From contig JARRJY010000047.1 in NCBI GenBank assembly GCA_037388705.1, positions 1 to 28,437 on the forward strand: a stretch of 28,437 nucleotides of DNA, written 5' to 3'. The stretch is from JARRJY01 sp037388705. Lineage in GTDB: Bacteria > Pseudomonadota > Gammaproteobacteria > UBA6429 > Thiohalophilaceae. Below the pieces are notes generated by a model. It was not told where the DNA came from. It did no database searches and worked only from the letters and a program-made list of their open reading frames with translations. Shown here piece by piece: positions 1-8,015 of the stretch. The translations under genes were made by a program, and so were the position numbers. The stretch's first letter is position 1; the number at the start of each line of letters is the position of its first letter.

Positions 1-919
1 GCGCCACAAAACCCAGCGCTTGCTGAAAATCCAGTCGATCAACTTTATAAACAATACCATCTATGTCGGAATCAAGGCGGTCACGGTTTTTTTGTAACTG
101 TTCATAATAATCAAGACCACCACTGACACCATTTACAGTTTTACTTTCCGGGTTAATACGTATTCCCCAGTCTTTCAATTGCTGCATGATGGCACTATGA
201 GTATCTTTCAGCTTACCCTGCTCAACAGCACCAACACCATATGCAAAGAATGATAAAGGGCGTGTTGCGGTAATCCTGGGATCCAGTTGACGTAAACTAC
301 CTGCTGCTGCATTGCGTGGATTTGCAAATAACTTGGCGTTGTTTTTTCGCTGGGTTTCATTGAGTTGATTAAAGCCTGCCTTGGTCATAATCACTTCACC
401 GCGCACTTCCAGCTTTTTAGGATAACCTGTTCCTCTTAACCGTAATGGAATTGCATCAATCGTACGAACATTAAGTGTTACATCTTCGCCGGTATTACCA
501 TCCCCGCGTGTCGCCGCTCTTTCCAGCATACCATTAACATATAGAAGACTGATTGCAAGCCCGTCCAGTTTTGGCTCAACGGCATAATCAATGTTTTTTA
601 TACCCAGCTTTTCGCGTGCACGCCGGTCAAAATCATTAACTTCCTGTTCATCAAAGGCGTTACCCAGTGATAACATGGGAACTTCATGTTTAACTTCTGA
701 AAATGCATCGAGTGGTTCGGCCCCAACACGTTGCGTAGGGGAGTCAGGTGTAACCAGTTCAGGATGAGCTGCCTCAAGTTCCTGTAACTCGCGCAACATG
801 CGATCATATTCACTATCAGGGATCTCCGGGTCATCCAGTACATAATAACGGTAGTTGTGATAATTTATATCATCACGTAATTTTTCAGCCAGTTCCTGTT
901 CTTTGCCTGTGACCATCAT
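1..919 (-). CDS. ligA: NAD-dependent DNA ligase LigA, N-terminal part (cut by window edge)
   Basis: The first 306 or so codons of LigA, which seals nicks in duplex DNA using NAD+ during replication and repair. The reading frame stays open from an ATG at 919 to the left edge of the window. The adenylation motif EPKLDG is present with the nucleotide-accepting lysine at about residue 117, matching Lys115 of the E. coli enzyme. The N-terminal Ia domain, which binds NMN, precedes it (HNYRYYVLDDPEIPDSEYD), and the adenylation-domain segment with ATRGDG and EVRGEV follows. The zinc-finger, HhH and BRCT domains lie outside the window. The start codon directly follows the zipA stop (TAA then ATG), which implies translational coupling; a second ATG three bases later is equally possible. 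Identity is certain; only the 3' end is unseen. Confidence 0.97.
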   Translation of the reverse strand, partial: MMVTGKEQELAEKLRDDINYHNYRYYVLDDPEIPDSEYDRMLRELQELEAAHPELVTPDSPTQRVGAEPLDAFSEVKHEVPMLSLGNAFDEQEVNDFDRRAREKLGIKNIDYAVEPKLDGLAISLLYVNGMLERAATRGDGNTGEDVTLNVRTIDAIPLRLRGTGYPKKLEVRGEVIMTKAGFNQLNETQRKNNAKLFANPRNAAAGSLRQLDPRITATRPLSFFAYGVGAVEQGKLKDTHSAIMQQLKDWGIRINPESKTVNGVSGGLDYYEQLQKNRDRLDSDIDGIVYKVDRLDFQQALGFVA

Positions 920-1681
920 TTAATGTCTGTGTTGTTTGATATGATTCATACGCGCTTTAAACATGTGCGCTTCGACTTTTTCTTTTAGATGCTCAGTAGT
1001 TTGCATGGTCAATACGCTACGGGCTTCATCACATAGATCCCCCTGCAATTGTTCAGCCATCGCCCGTCCCAGTTTTATGGTCTGCTCAAAAGCCTCCCTG
1101 CTTTCAATCGGCCCAGGTATTTGCATGAACAAGGTCAGCCCGGGTGTTTGTATCTGTTCGATGTTTTCCATTTCAAAATACCCTGGCTCAACAGCATTCG
1201 CCAGGCTACAAATCGCACGCCGGTTATCCTGCTCAGTATAAAAATGAAAAATATTCATATCGCCATGAACAAAACCGTTAGCCAGTGCGGCATCATAAAC
1301 ATCCTTGCCATTAAACAGTTCTCCCGGTTTTGTCATAATGGTCAGCACTATCAGTAAGGGTTCAATACTGGCTTCATCAACCATGCTGGGAACGGATTCA
1401 TCTACATCTTCAGAAGAAACTTTATCCTGAACACCTTGCGAGAGAGTCTCGCTTAACTGGGTAATCGCATCATCATCCGGTTGATCAGAAGCATAGCGCT
1501 TGCTTCTGACCGCGCCTACGATTTCTTCTTCAGTCTCGGGCTCTTTAACAGGTTGTTGTTTGTGCTGTTTATGCAGGGGTTTTATTTCGAAGGGTTTACC
1601 CGATTTCTTTCTTGAATACAGGTAAATAAAAGCGACAATGGCTGAACCAATGAGAAAAAGGATAAGGCGCAATGAATCCAT
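920..1681 (-). CDS. zipA: Cell division protein ZipA
   Basis: ZipA, 253 residues, tethers FtsZ to the inner membrane and helps stabilise the Z ring. Residues 1 to about 24 form an N-terminal membrane anchor (LRLILFLIGSAIVAFIYLYS) followed by a basic stretch. A charged, poorly conserved linker runs to about residue 105. The C-terminal ZipA domain that binds the FtsZ tail follows (LIVLTIMTKPGELFNGKDV, MENIEQIQTPGLTLFMQIPG). It is shorter than the E. coli protein (328 residues) because the linker is short. It lies 32 bases after smc and abuts ligA, so smc-zipA-ligA is probably one operon. An AGGA about nine bases upstream supports the ATG at 1681. Confidence 0.95.
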   Translation of the reverse strand: MDSLRLILFLIGSAIVAFIYLYSRKKSGKPFEIKPLHKQHKQQPVKEPETEEEIVGAVRSKRYASDQPDDDAITQLSETLSQGVQDKVSSEDVDESVPSMVDEASIEPLLIVLTIMTKPGELFNGKDVYDAALANGFVHGDMNIFHFYTEQDNRRAICSLANAVEPGYFEMENIEQIQTPGLTLFMQIPGPIESREAFEQTIKLGRAMAEQLQGDLCDEARSVLTMQTTEHLKEKVEAHMFKARMNHIKQHRH

Positions 1682-1713
1682 ACCATCTTATCCTGTTCAA
1701 TACTTAAACAACG

Positions 1714-4700
1714 TTAACTGGCCACCATGGCTGCAGCCTCATCAACATCAACGGCCACGAGACGTGAAACACCCGGTTCGTGCATGGTAACACCAGCCAG
1801 GTGCTCAGCAATTTCCATGGTCACCTTGTTATGAGTAATAAAAATAAACTGGGTACGATCGGACATTTCCTTAACCATTTCACTGTAGCGACCCACGTTG
1901 GCATCATCAAGTGGTGCGTCAACCTCATCGAGCATACAGAATGGCGCCGGGTTCAGTTCAAAGATAGAGAATACCAATGCCACTGCAGTTAAGGCCTTTT
2001 CACCACCGGATAACAGGTGAATAGTACTGTTACGTTTGCCCGGTGGACGCGCCATGACGGTAACGCCAGCATCAAGAATATCTTCACCTGTCATTTCAAG
2101 ATACGCATGACCACCACCAAACAGGCGTGGGAACAGGGTCTTCATACCACCATTGACCTTGTCAAAGGTTTCTTTAAAGCGCGTACGGGTTTCTTTATCG
2201 ATCTTGGCGATGGCGTCTTCCAGTGTCTTGAGTGCTTCCATGAGATCTTCATTCTGTGCATCAAGATACTGTTTACGTTCGGATTGCTGTTCAAACTCTT
2301 CAATGGCGGCAAGGTTGATTGGACCAAGGCGGTTAATCTTGCGTTCCAGCTCTTCAACAATCGATTGCCAGGCTTCTTCGTTGGCCTCTTCCGGCATTTC
2401 TGCAATAAGTTCTTTCAGCTCAAAGTTCGCTTCAGCAACCTGCTCTTCCAGGGTCTGGCGACGAACCTTGGTTTCCTGCCAGCCCATTCGAATTTCCTGT
2501 AACTGGTTGCGGACATCCTGAACAGCTTGCTCAGCCGCACCACGTGACTCTTCCAGTTCCCGCATTTGATGTTCAATATCCTGCAAGCTGGCGCGAGCCT
2601 GGTTCAGTTCGGCTTCCACCTGGACACGTTGTTCCAGCATCACTTCAAGTTCTTTCGCCATTTGTTCAATGGGCTCGTCACTTTCTGATAATGCCGCTTT
2701 TAATTCTTCGCGGCGGGTTGATAGTTGCTGTAACTGGTTTTCAACCCTTTGCAAGGCCTGTTGAGCAGACGTCAGTTCAGTGCGTAATGTCTGAACCTTA
2801 ATTTTTATTTCATGCGCTGCATCACGTTCAGTGCGGGCAACTTCACGAGCCTTGTCAAGATTTTCACGTTGCTCATCACGCTGGCGAATAAGTTCTTCAC
2901 GTTGTTGTTCAAGACCGGACATTTGATCCAGCGCCTGCTGTAAACGTCCCCGTGCCTGTTTTAATTCGTTATTATCTTTCTCGATTTCAGCACGGACTTC
3001 TTCAATCTCTTTATTCAGTGATGACTGACGTGCCTTGATCTGTTCCATGCGGCCATTAAGGCTACCCATTTCTGATTTTTGATCAGCACGTGCCCGGTTT
3101 AACTGGTTAAGATCACGTTGCGAATCTTCACGCTGCATTTCCAGTTGCTTGATCTGTTCACGACCCTGTTCCAGTTGTTGTTGCAGCTCGGCAACTTTTT
3201 TACCGCGCGTTTCAATATCTGTCGCGAGTTGCTTGAGCTCTTGTTCTCGCTGCAACACCCCGGCTTTTTCATCATTGTCCTTGATGACACGTAACCAGTT
3301 ATTGCCCAGCCATAGACCATCTTTCGTCACAATGGATTCATTCGGGCCCAGGTTTGTGCGCATTTGTAATGCTTCAGCCAGGCTATCAACAGCAAATATT
3401 CCGCTTAATAACGAATCGAGCTGATAAGGTGCGTGTACTTTGGAAATCAGATGCGTCGCATCACCGCTGGAAATACCTTCACTTGCAGAAGTATCAAATA
3501 GCGTTAAGGTGCCGTTCTCAAAATCATTCAGCACATCGGCAAGCGGGTCGACACCTGGGACACAAACTGCTTCGAGATAATCGCCCAACACACATTCCAC
3601 CGCATGCTCCCAACCACTTTCTACTCGCAGTTCTTCAGCCAGGCGAGGTGCATCCTGCAGATGCTGGTTATTGAGCCATTGCGTAACTGCGCCCTGTTCT
3701 TTACCTAAAGCAGCCTGTTGTAATGCTTCCAGTGAAGCACTGCGTCCACGCATATCCTGCAGTTGGCTGCGTGCCTCATCCAACTGCGCATTTATCCTGT
3801 GCGTGGTATCGCGCAACTCGGCAATTTTTGCCTGCGTTTGTGCCAGGGCTTCCTGCCTGGAATGGATTGTCTTGTCAGTTTCCGATAGCTTCTGCTGTAA
3901 CTCGGCAATAGCGGCTTCAAGGTTTTCAGGTGAATGCTGGGTAATTTCCTGTTCAGCTTTTTCAAGACGTGATTGCAACTGTTCCAGTTTTTGTTCAAGA
4001 TGCTGGATACGGGTACGCTCCACCTCTGCCTGTTGTGACGGTTCATTTGCCTGGCGGTTAAATTCTTCCCAGGCTGCCTGCCACTCATGCATCGCGCGTT
4101 CCGCTTCTGCGAGCGCCTGGCTTGCTGCCTGTGCTTTCTCTTCTGCACCTTCCAGGCGAGGCTCAATTTCTGAAAGACCACGTTGTGCTGTTTCCTGCTT
4201 GTTGCGATCAATCGCAACATGTTGTTCTGCTTCCTGCCAGTCTTTTTCCAGCTGGCCAAGGTCTTCTTGCTGTTTCTGTCGACGTTCCTTGGCGTGCTGG
4301 ATTGATTGTTCCAGGCGGGCAATATCCGCACCTACGCTGTAGAAACGACTTTGGACTTTATTGAAGGAATCGGTAGCCTCGGTATGTGCACTACGCTGTT
4401 TTTCGATATCCGCTTCTATACCACGTTGTTTGGCAATAGCCTGTTCTAACGCTGTTTCCTGATCGCGAATCTGCGTTTCAGTTTCAGCGGATTGTCTATC
4501 CAGTCCCTGCCAACGTAATGCCTGTAACTGGCCCTTGGCCAGTCGCTCTTCTTCGCGCAAAACTTTATAGCGCTCGGCGGTTTTTGCCTGGCGTTGCAGG
4601 CGGGCCAGCTGTTTGTCCAGTTCGTCACGCAAATCATTAAGTCGATCGAGGTTTTCACGCGTGTGGCGCATGCGGTTTTCCGTTTCGCGACGACGCTCTT

Positions 4701-5220
4701 TGTACTTGGAAATGCCCGCCGCCTCTTCCAGAAAAACGCGCATTTCTTCCGGCTTGGCTTCAATAATGCGGGAAATAGTGCCCTGCTCGATAATCGCGTA
4801 ACTGCGCGGACCGAGACCGGTGCCCAGGAAAATGTCGGTAATATCACGACGCCGGCAGCGCGTACCGTTTAGATAGTAACTGGACTGGCCATCGCGGCTG
4901 ACCACGCGCTTGATGGAAATCTCGTTGTACTGGGCATACTCGCCACCCAGTGATCCCTCGGTATTATCAAATACCAGCTCAACAGATGCCTGCCCCACCG
5001 GTTTACGGGAACTGGAACCATTGAAAATAACGTCTGCCATGGAGTCGCCGCGCAGATGCTTGGCCGAGGATTCCCCCATTACCCAGCGCACCGCGTCGAT
5101 AGTATTGGACTTTCCGCAGCCATTCGGGCCCACAATACCAATCAGGTTACTGGGCAGCGGGATGGTAGTCGGATCTACAAAGGATTTGAATCCGGATAAT
5201 TTCAGTTTTGTCAGTCGCAT
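1714..5220 (-). CDS. smc: Chromosome partition protein SMC
   Basis: A 1168-residue SMC ATPase of the condensin type that compacts and organises the chromosome. From the ATG at 5220 the protein begins MRLTKLKLSGFKSF, the usual SMC start; the frame also allows a TTG nine bases further upstream, which I judge less likely. The Walker A motif GPNGCGKS is at residues 31-38. Two long glutamine- and glutamate-rich coiled coils flank a hinge region near residues 500-650. The C-terminal lobe holds the signature LSGGEKALTA and Walker B CMLDEVDAPLDD. E. coli itself uses MukB instead, so the host belongs to a gammaproteobacterial lineage that keeps SMC. It heads the smc-zipA-ligA operon and is divergent from queF. 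Confidence 0.97.
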   Translation of the reverse strand: MRLTKLKLSGFKSFVDPTTIPLPSNLIGIVGPNGCGKSNTIDAVRWVMGESSAKHLRGDSMADVIFNGSSSRKPVGQASVELVFDNTEGSLGGEYAQYNEISIKRVVSRDGQSSYYLNGTRCRRRDITDIFLGTGLGPRSYAIIEQGTISRIIEAKPEEMRVFLEEAAGISKYKERRRETENRMRHTRENLDRLNDLRDELDKQLARLQRQAKTAERYKVLREEERLAKGQLQALRWQGLDRQSAETETQIRDQETALEQAIAKQRGIEADIEKQRSAHTEATDSFNKVQSRFYSVGADIARLEQSIQHAKERRQKQQEDLGQLEKDWQEAEQHVAIDRNKQETAQRGLSEIEPRLEGAEEKAQAASQALAEAERAMHEWQAAWEEFNRQANEPSQQAEVERTRIQHLEQKLEQLQSRLEKAEQEITQHSPENLEAAIAELQQKLSETDKTIHSRQEALAQTQAKIAELRDTTHRINAQLDEARSQLQDMRGRSASLEALQQAALGKEQGAVTQWLNNQHLQDAPRLAEELRVESGWEHAVECVLGDYLEAVCVPGVDPLADVLNDFENGTLTLFDTSASEGISSGDATHLISKVHAPYQLDSLLSGIFAVDSLAEALQMRTNLGPNESIVTKDGLWLGNNWLRVIKDNDEKAGVLQREQELKQLATDIETRGKKVAELQQQLEQGREQIKQLEMQREDSQRDLNQLNRARADQKSEMGSLNGRMEQIKARQSSLNKEIEEVRAEIEKDNNELKQARGRLQQALDQMSGLEQQREELIRQRDEQRENLDKAREVARTERDAAHEIKIKVQTLRTELTSAQQALQRVENQLQQLSTRREELKAALSESDEPIEQMAKELEVMLEQRVQVEAELNQARASLQDIEHQMRELEESRGAAEQAVQDVRNQLQEIRMGWQETKVRRQTLEEQVAEANFELKELIAEMPEEANEEAWQSIVEELERKINRLGPINLAAIEEFEQQSERKQYLDAQNEDLMEALKTLEDAIAKIDKETRTRFKETFDKVNGGMKTLFPRLFGGGHAYLEMTGEDILDAGVTVMARPPGKRNSTIHLLSGGEKALTAVALVFSIFELNPAPFCMLDEVDAPLDDANVGRYSEMVKEMSDRTQFIFITHNKVTMEIAEHLAGVTMHEPGVSRLVAVDVDEAAAMVAS

Positions 5221-5230
5221 GATGCGCAAT

Positions 5231-5260
5231 GTACAAGATCACTGAACCACAGTACAAGAT
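5231..5260. repeat. Direct repeat GTACAAGAT in the smc/queF divergent gap
   Basis: The nine-base word GTACAAGAT occurs at 5231-5239 and again at 5252-5260, exactly 21 bases apart, which is two helical turns. Both copies lie just upstream of the smc start. Same-face spacing is compatible with a cooperative regulator site, but no regulator is identified. Confidence 0.45.
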
Positions 5261-5338
5261 TGACATCACAATAAAAATACCGATGCAAAATCAAATGGTG
5301 AAAAAAAGAACAAACTGGGGCAATACACCCCGTTGTCA

Positions 5339-5368
5339 TTGGCTGTGGTAGAATCCGCCGCATATAAT
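5339..5368 (+). promoter_or_regulatory. Putative sigma-70 promoter for queF
   Basis: A perfect TATAAT at 5363-5368 is preceded by TTGGCT at 5339-5344 with an 18-base spacer. Transcription would start near 5375 and give a leader of about 35 bases before queF. This is sequence matching only. I looked for a preQ1-type riboswitch in the leader and saw none. Confidence 0.5.
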
Positions 5369-5409
5369 TTGTTTAAAATTCTCAATATTAAAATCCCTGG
5401 TGAATACTC

Positions 5410-5799
5410 ATGTCGACGAAACCCAGTAAAGACCTGGAAACCTTTGATAATCCCATGCCGGAGCGTGATTACACGATCCGCATTGATATGCCCGAATTTA
5501 CTTGCCTGTGCCCGAAAACTGGCCAGCCTGATTTTGCTACCCTGCACCTGGAATATGTCCCTGATCAAAAATGTGTCGAGCTGAAATCCCTGAAACTCTA
5601 TATCTGGGCATTTCGTGACGAAGGTCATTTTCATGAGAAAGTCACCAACATGATCCTCGATGACCTGGTGAAAGCTACCCAACCCCGCTTCATGCGATTA
5701 ACCGGCAAGTTCAATGTCCGCGGTGGTATCTATACATCGGTCGTTGCCGAACACCGTGATCCGGACTGGCAGGCACCAGCGCAAGTCAACCTGCCTTAA
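5410..5799 (+). CDS. queF: NADPH-dependent 7-cyano-7-deazaguanine reductase QueF
   Basis: QueF reduces preQ0 to preQ1 with NADPH in queuosine biosynthesis, a tRNA wobble-base modification made in the cytoplasm. The protein is 129 residues, the short unimodular type, unlike the longer two-domain E. coli enzyme. The catalytic stretch CLCPKTGQPDFA carries Cys34, which forms the thioimide adduct, and Asp41; their seven-residue spacing matches the Cys55/Asp62 pair of Bacillus QueF. The family motif VELKSLKLYIWAFRDEGHFHE-type segment follows, with glutamate and lysine residues that bind substrate and cofactor. It is first in a plus-strand set with the FGGY kinase 20 bases downstream. A good -10 box lies upstream. 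Confidence 0.95.
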   Translation: MSTKPSKDLETFDNPMPERDYTIRIDMPEFTCLCPKTGQPDFATLHLEYVPDQKCVELKSLKLYIWAFRDEGHFHEKVTNMILDDLVKATQPRFMRLTGKFNVRGGIYTSVVAEHRDPDWQAPAQVNLP

Positions 5800-5819
5800 T
5801 TCAGTCCGGCGAGGATAAT

Positions 5820-7112
5820 ATGGAAATGCAATCATCCTCGTCACTTTACCTTGGGCTTGATCTGGGCACCTCTGGCTGCCGAGGGATTGTCATAAATGAT
5901 CAGGAAACGATCGTGGTACAGGCTCGTGTCAGCTTCGAAGCAAAGCAGGACAAAGCCAGCTTTCACCAACAAAACGCCTATACCTGGTGGCAAGCCGTTA
6001 GAGAGGTATGCAAACAGCTTGCCCAGCAAATTGATTTAACCAATATCATTTCGCTATCCGTTGATGGCACTTCCGGAACCGTCCTGTTATGCAATAAAAA
6101 AGGTGAACCTTTACACGAGGCATTGATGTATAACGATGCCCGTGCCACGGGAGAAGCCGAACGACTACAACAACTCGGTATCGATAACAGCGCAGTGCTT
6201 TCTCCAACATCGGGGCTTGCCAAGCTACTGTGGTTAAAGCAACAGGCGTTCAGTAATGATGCAGCTTACTTCCTGCACCAGGCAGACTGGGTAAATGGAA
6301 AACTGTTAAACCAGTTCGGTGATACCGATATCAATAATGCACTGAAAAGTGGCTACGATACTATTAATAAAGAATGGCCGGGCTGGTTTAAGCAACTGGA
6401 CATTAATATGGACTGGTTACCAAGAGTGCATCAGCCGGGTGACATACTGGGCGCAGTTGATCATAACGCTGCACAATTACTTGGCCTGTCCTCTCAAGTA
6501 AAAATTGTAGCCGGTACAACTGACAGTACCGCGGCGATTGTTGCAACAGGTGCCAACAAGGTTGGAGAAGCCATTACCTCGCTGGGCTCAACCCTCGTTA
6601 CCAAAATCATTACGGAACAGCCTCTCTCTGATTCAAGTTACGGTATATACAGTCAGCCATACGGGAAATACTGGTTAGTCGGTGGTGCTTCAAACAGTGG
6701 TGGAGCCGTTTTAAAACAATTTTTCACAACCGAACAACTCAATCAATTAACACCGCAACTCAAACCTGAACAATCCACTAACCTCAATTACTACCCCCTG
6801 CCTTCAACAGGTGAACGTTTTCCAGTGAATGATCCAGCCAGGCGACCAGTACTTTCACCCCGCCCTGAAAGTGACGTTGAATTTTTCCAGGCTATCCTGG
6901 AAGGCATTGCAAGGATAGAACGACAGGCTTACCAGCGATTACATGAACTGGGCACACCTTACCCGACACATGTGTTAACCTGTGGCGGTGGTGCTAGTAA
7001 CCAGCCATGGTGCAAAATACGTGAGCGTTTTTTAAATGTACCCGTTAAGTCTTCACAACAACAGGAAGCGGCTTTTGGTATGGCATTAATCGCAAAACGA
7101 GCAACGGAATGA
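5820..7112 (+). CDS. FGGY-family sugar kinase, probable D-ribulokinase of the SePSK type
   Basis: An ATP-dependent sugar kinase of 430 residues with the two-lobed actin-like FGGY fold. Visible motifs are LGLDLGTSGCRG at the N terminus (phosphate 1 loop), SVDGTSGTVLLC, GTTDS with likely catalytic base Asp235, SLGSTLV, GGASNSGGAVL and CGGGASNQPW (adenosine site). The overall length and phrases such as YYPLPSTGERFP closely recall the cyanobacterial sugar kinase SePSK and plant XK-1, which phosphorylate D-ribulose, rather than the longer (about 480-500 residue) E. coli xylulokinase. GAGG five bases before the ATG supports the start. It sits between queF and cysZ with short gaps (20 and 10 bases). 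Substrate assignment is inference from remembered family resemblance; xylulose is the main alternative. Confidence 0.85.
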   Translation: MEMQSSSSLYLGLDLGTSGCRGIVINDQETIVVQARVSFEAKQDKASFHQQNAYTWWQAVREVCKQLAQQIDLTNIISLSVDGTSGTVLLCNKKGEPLHEALMYNDARATGEAERLQQLGIDNSAVLSPTSGLAKLLWLKQQAFSNDAAYFLHQADWVNGKLLNQFGDTDINNALKSGYDTINKEWPGWFKQLDINMDWLPRVHQPGDILGAVDHNAAQLLGLSSQVKIVAGTTDSTAAIVATGANKVGEAITSLGSTLVTKIITEQPLSDSSYGIYSQPYGKYWLVGGASNSGGAVLKQFFTTEQLNQLTPQLKPEQSTNLNYYPLPSTGERFPVNDPARRPVLSPRPESDVEFFQAILEGIARIERQAYQRLHELGTPYPTHVLTCGGGASNQPWCKIRERFLNVPVKSSQQQEAAFGMALIAKRATE

Positions 7113-7122
7113 GAGATGTAAA

Positions 7123-7785
7123 ATGATTGCAAACTTTGTTCTTGGCATTAAATATTTTCTCGGCGGTTTTGAAAGTATCCGGCAACCTGGTATTCGCCGT
7201 TACGCCATTCTTCCCATACTGGTTAATATTCTATTGTTCAGTGCTGGCATCTATGTACTTGGTGATCAGTTTAATTCTCTCATGGCACAATACCTGCCTG
7301 ACTCTGAAAGTTATTGGATAATCCTTGTTTACCTGTTATGGATTATTTTTGGATTATTGATCTTGATTATTGTTTTCTTTAGTTTCACATTGCTTGCCAA
7401 CTTACTTGGCGCACCCTTCAATGGACCATTAGCAGCTGCCATTCTGAGTGGAGAATTACGCAAATGGTTGTATTACCTGTTCTGGGCTATACCGTTATTA
7501 ATTATTTCCTTTGTACCAGTGATAAATATCGCTTCACCTTTTTTGTGGTTCATCTTTGGTGGCTGGATGATGGCCATTGAGTATATGGATTACCCTATGG
7601 GCAATCATAACTATACTTTCCCTGCAATCAAAAACACGCTTCGTCAACATCGCATGCTGTCACTAGGCTTTGGTACTGCCGTAATGGCATTTACCATGAT
7701 ACCGTTCATTAACCTGGTCGTAATGCCTGCCGCAGTCGCCGGCGCAAGCAAATTATGGGTAAAAGAAATTAAAGACACACAATAA
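7123..7785 (+). CDS. cysZ: CysZ-like sulfate transport protein, internally shortened
   Basis: An inner-membrane protein of the CysZ/EI24 family, which takes up sulfate for cysteine synthesis. Family landmarks are QPGIRRYAILPILVNILL near the N terminus, LLGAPFNG, then SFVPVIN, MAIEYMDYPMGNH and the C-terminal MIPFINLVVMPAAVAGASKLWV. It is only 220 residues. Compared with E. coli CysZ as I recall it (about 253), roughly 24 residues of the cytoplasmic segment between APFNG and the tyrosine-rich start of the next helix are absent, with the frame intact. GAGAG seven bases upstream supports the ATG. In E. coli cysZ neighbours zipA and ligA; here it lies on the other side of smc. Family is clear; function of the short form is inferred. 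Confidence 0.85.
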   Translation: MIANFVLGIKYFLGGFESIRQPGIRRYAILPILVNILLFSAGIYVLGDQFNSLMAQYLPDSESYWIILVYLLWIIFGLLILIIVFFSFTLLANLLGAPFNGPLAAAILSGELRKWLYYLFWAIPLLIISFVPVINIASPFLWFIFGGWMMAIEYMDYPMGNHNYTFPAIKNTLRQHRMLSLGFGTAVMAFTMIPFINLVVMPAAVAGASKLWVKEIKDTQ

Positions 7786-7801
7786 CATCACTTCTTCTTA
7801 T

Positions 7802-7884
7802 TACTTAGTTTAGTAAGTAGTACAGCACATAGACTACTTAGTAAACCTAAGTACTCACCTAAGTATTTCCGAACCGCTACTTAC
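7802..7884. repeat. Cluster of TACTTAG/TACTTAC heptamers with an imperfect 19-bp hairpin
   Basis: Six related heptamers lie within 83 bases: TACTTAG at 7802 and 7835, CTAAGTA (the same word on the other strand) at 7847 and 7859, and the one-base variants GTAAGTA at 7813 and TACTTAC at 7878. The CCTAAGTA copies at 7846 and 7858 are exactly 12 bases apart. Positions 7802-7820 pair with 7834-7853 across a 13-base loop with one mismatch and one bulge. No T-run follows, so it is not a standard intrinsic terminator. It could be an operator array, a cruciform or a structured RNA end of the cysZ transcript. Confidence 0.6.
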
Positions 7885-7894
7885 GAATCCTTAT

Positions 7895-7929
7895 TTGAAA
7901 TTTGCAACAATTACATACAATCATGTAAT
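7895..7929 (+). promoter_or_regulatory. Putative promoter and overlapping dyad for the sensor kinase
   Basis: TTGAAA at 7895-7900 and TACAAT at 7916-7921 are separated by 15 bases, a short but usable spacing. The -10 box lies within a perfect inverted repeat ATTACAT-N6-ATGTAAT (7910-7916 and 7923-7929). A protein bound there would cover the promoter, as repressors commonly do. The dyad is seen directly; promoter and operator roles are inferred. Confidence 0.35.
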
Positions 7930-8015
7930 GCGCTAAAGAAATAACCTAAAATATCGATATAGAGCCTACAGTATCAAAGTAAAGCAGCGTCAAATTACAG
8001 GATCAAGGCGGCAAT

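Noticed and set aside
2017..2502. A 161-codon plus-strand open frame opposite the 3' part of smc
   Set aside because: Phenylalanine-rich antisense of conserved SMC sequence; the smc frame explains the DNA fully.
3671..4342. A 223-codon open frame on the plus strand within smc, rich in Cys, Ser and Arg
   Set aside because: It lies opposite the SMC coiled coil, has an unnatural composition typical of antisense of Glu/Gln-rich codons, and shows no start signal or family motif.
5369..5409. A preQ1 riboswitch before queF
   Set aside because: The leader of about 40 bases lacks the C-rich loop and the A-rich tail pairing arrangement expected for the class I aptamer, and is too short for the others.
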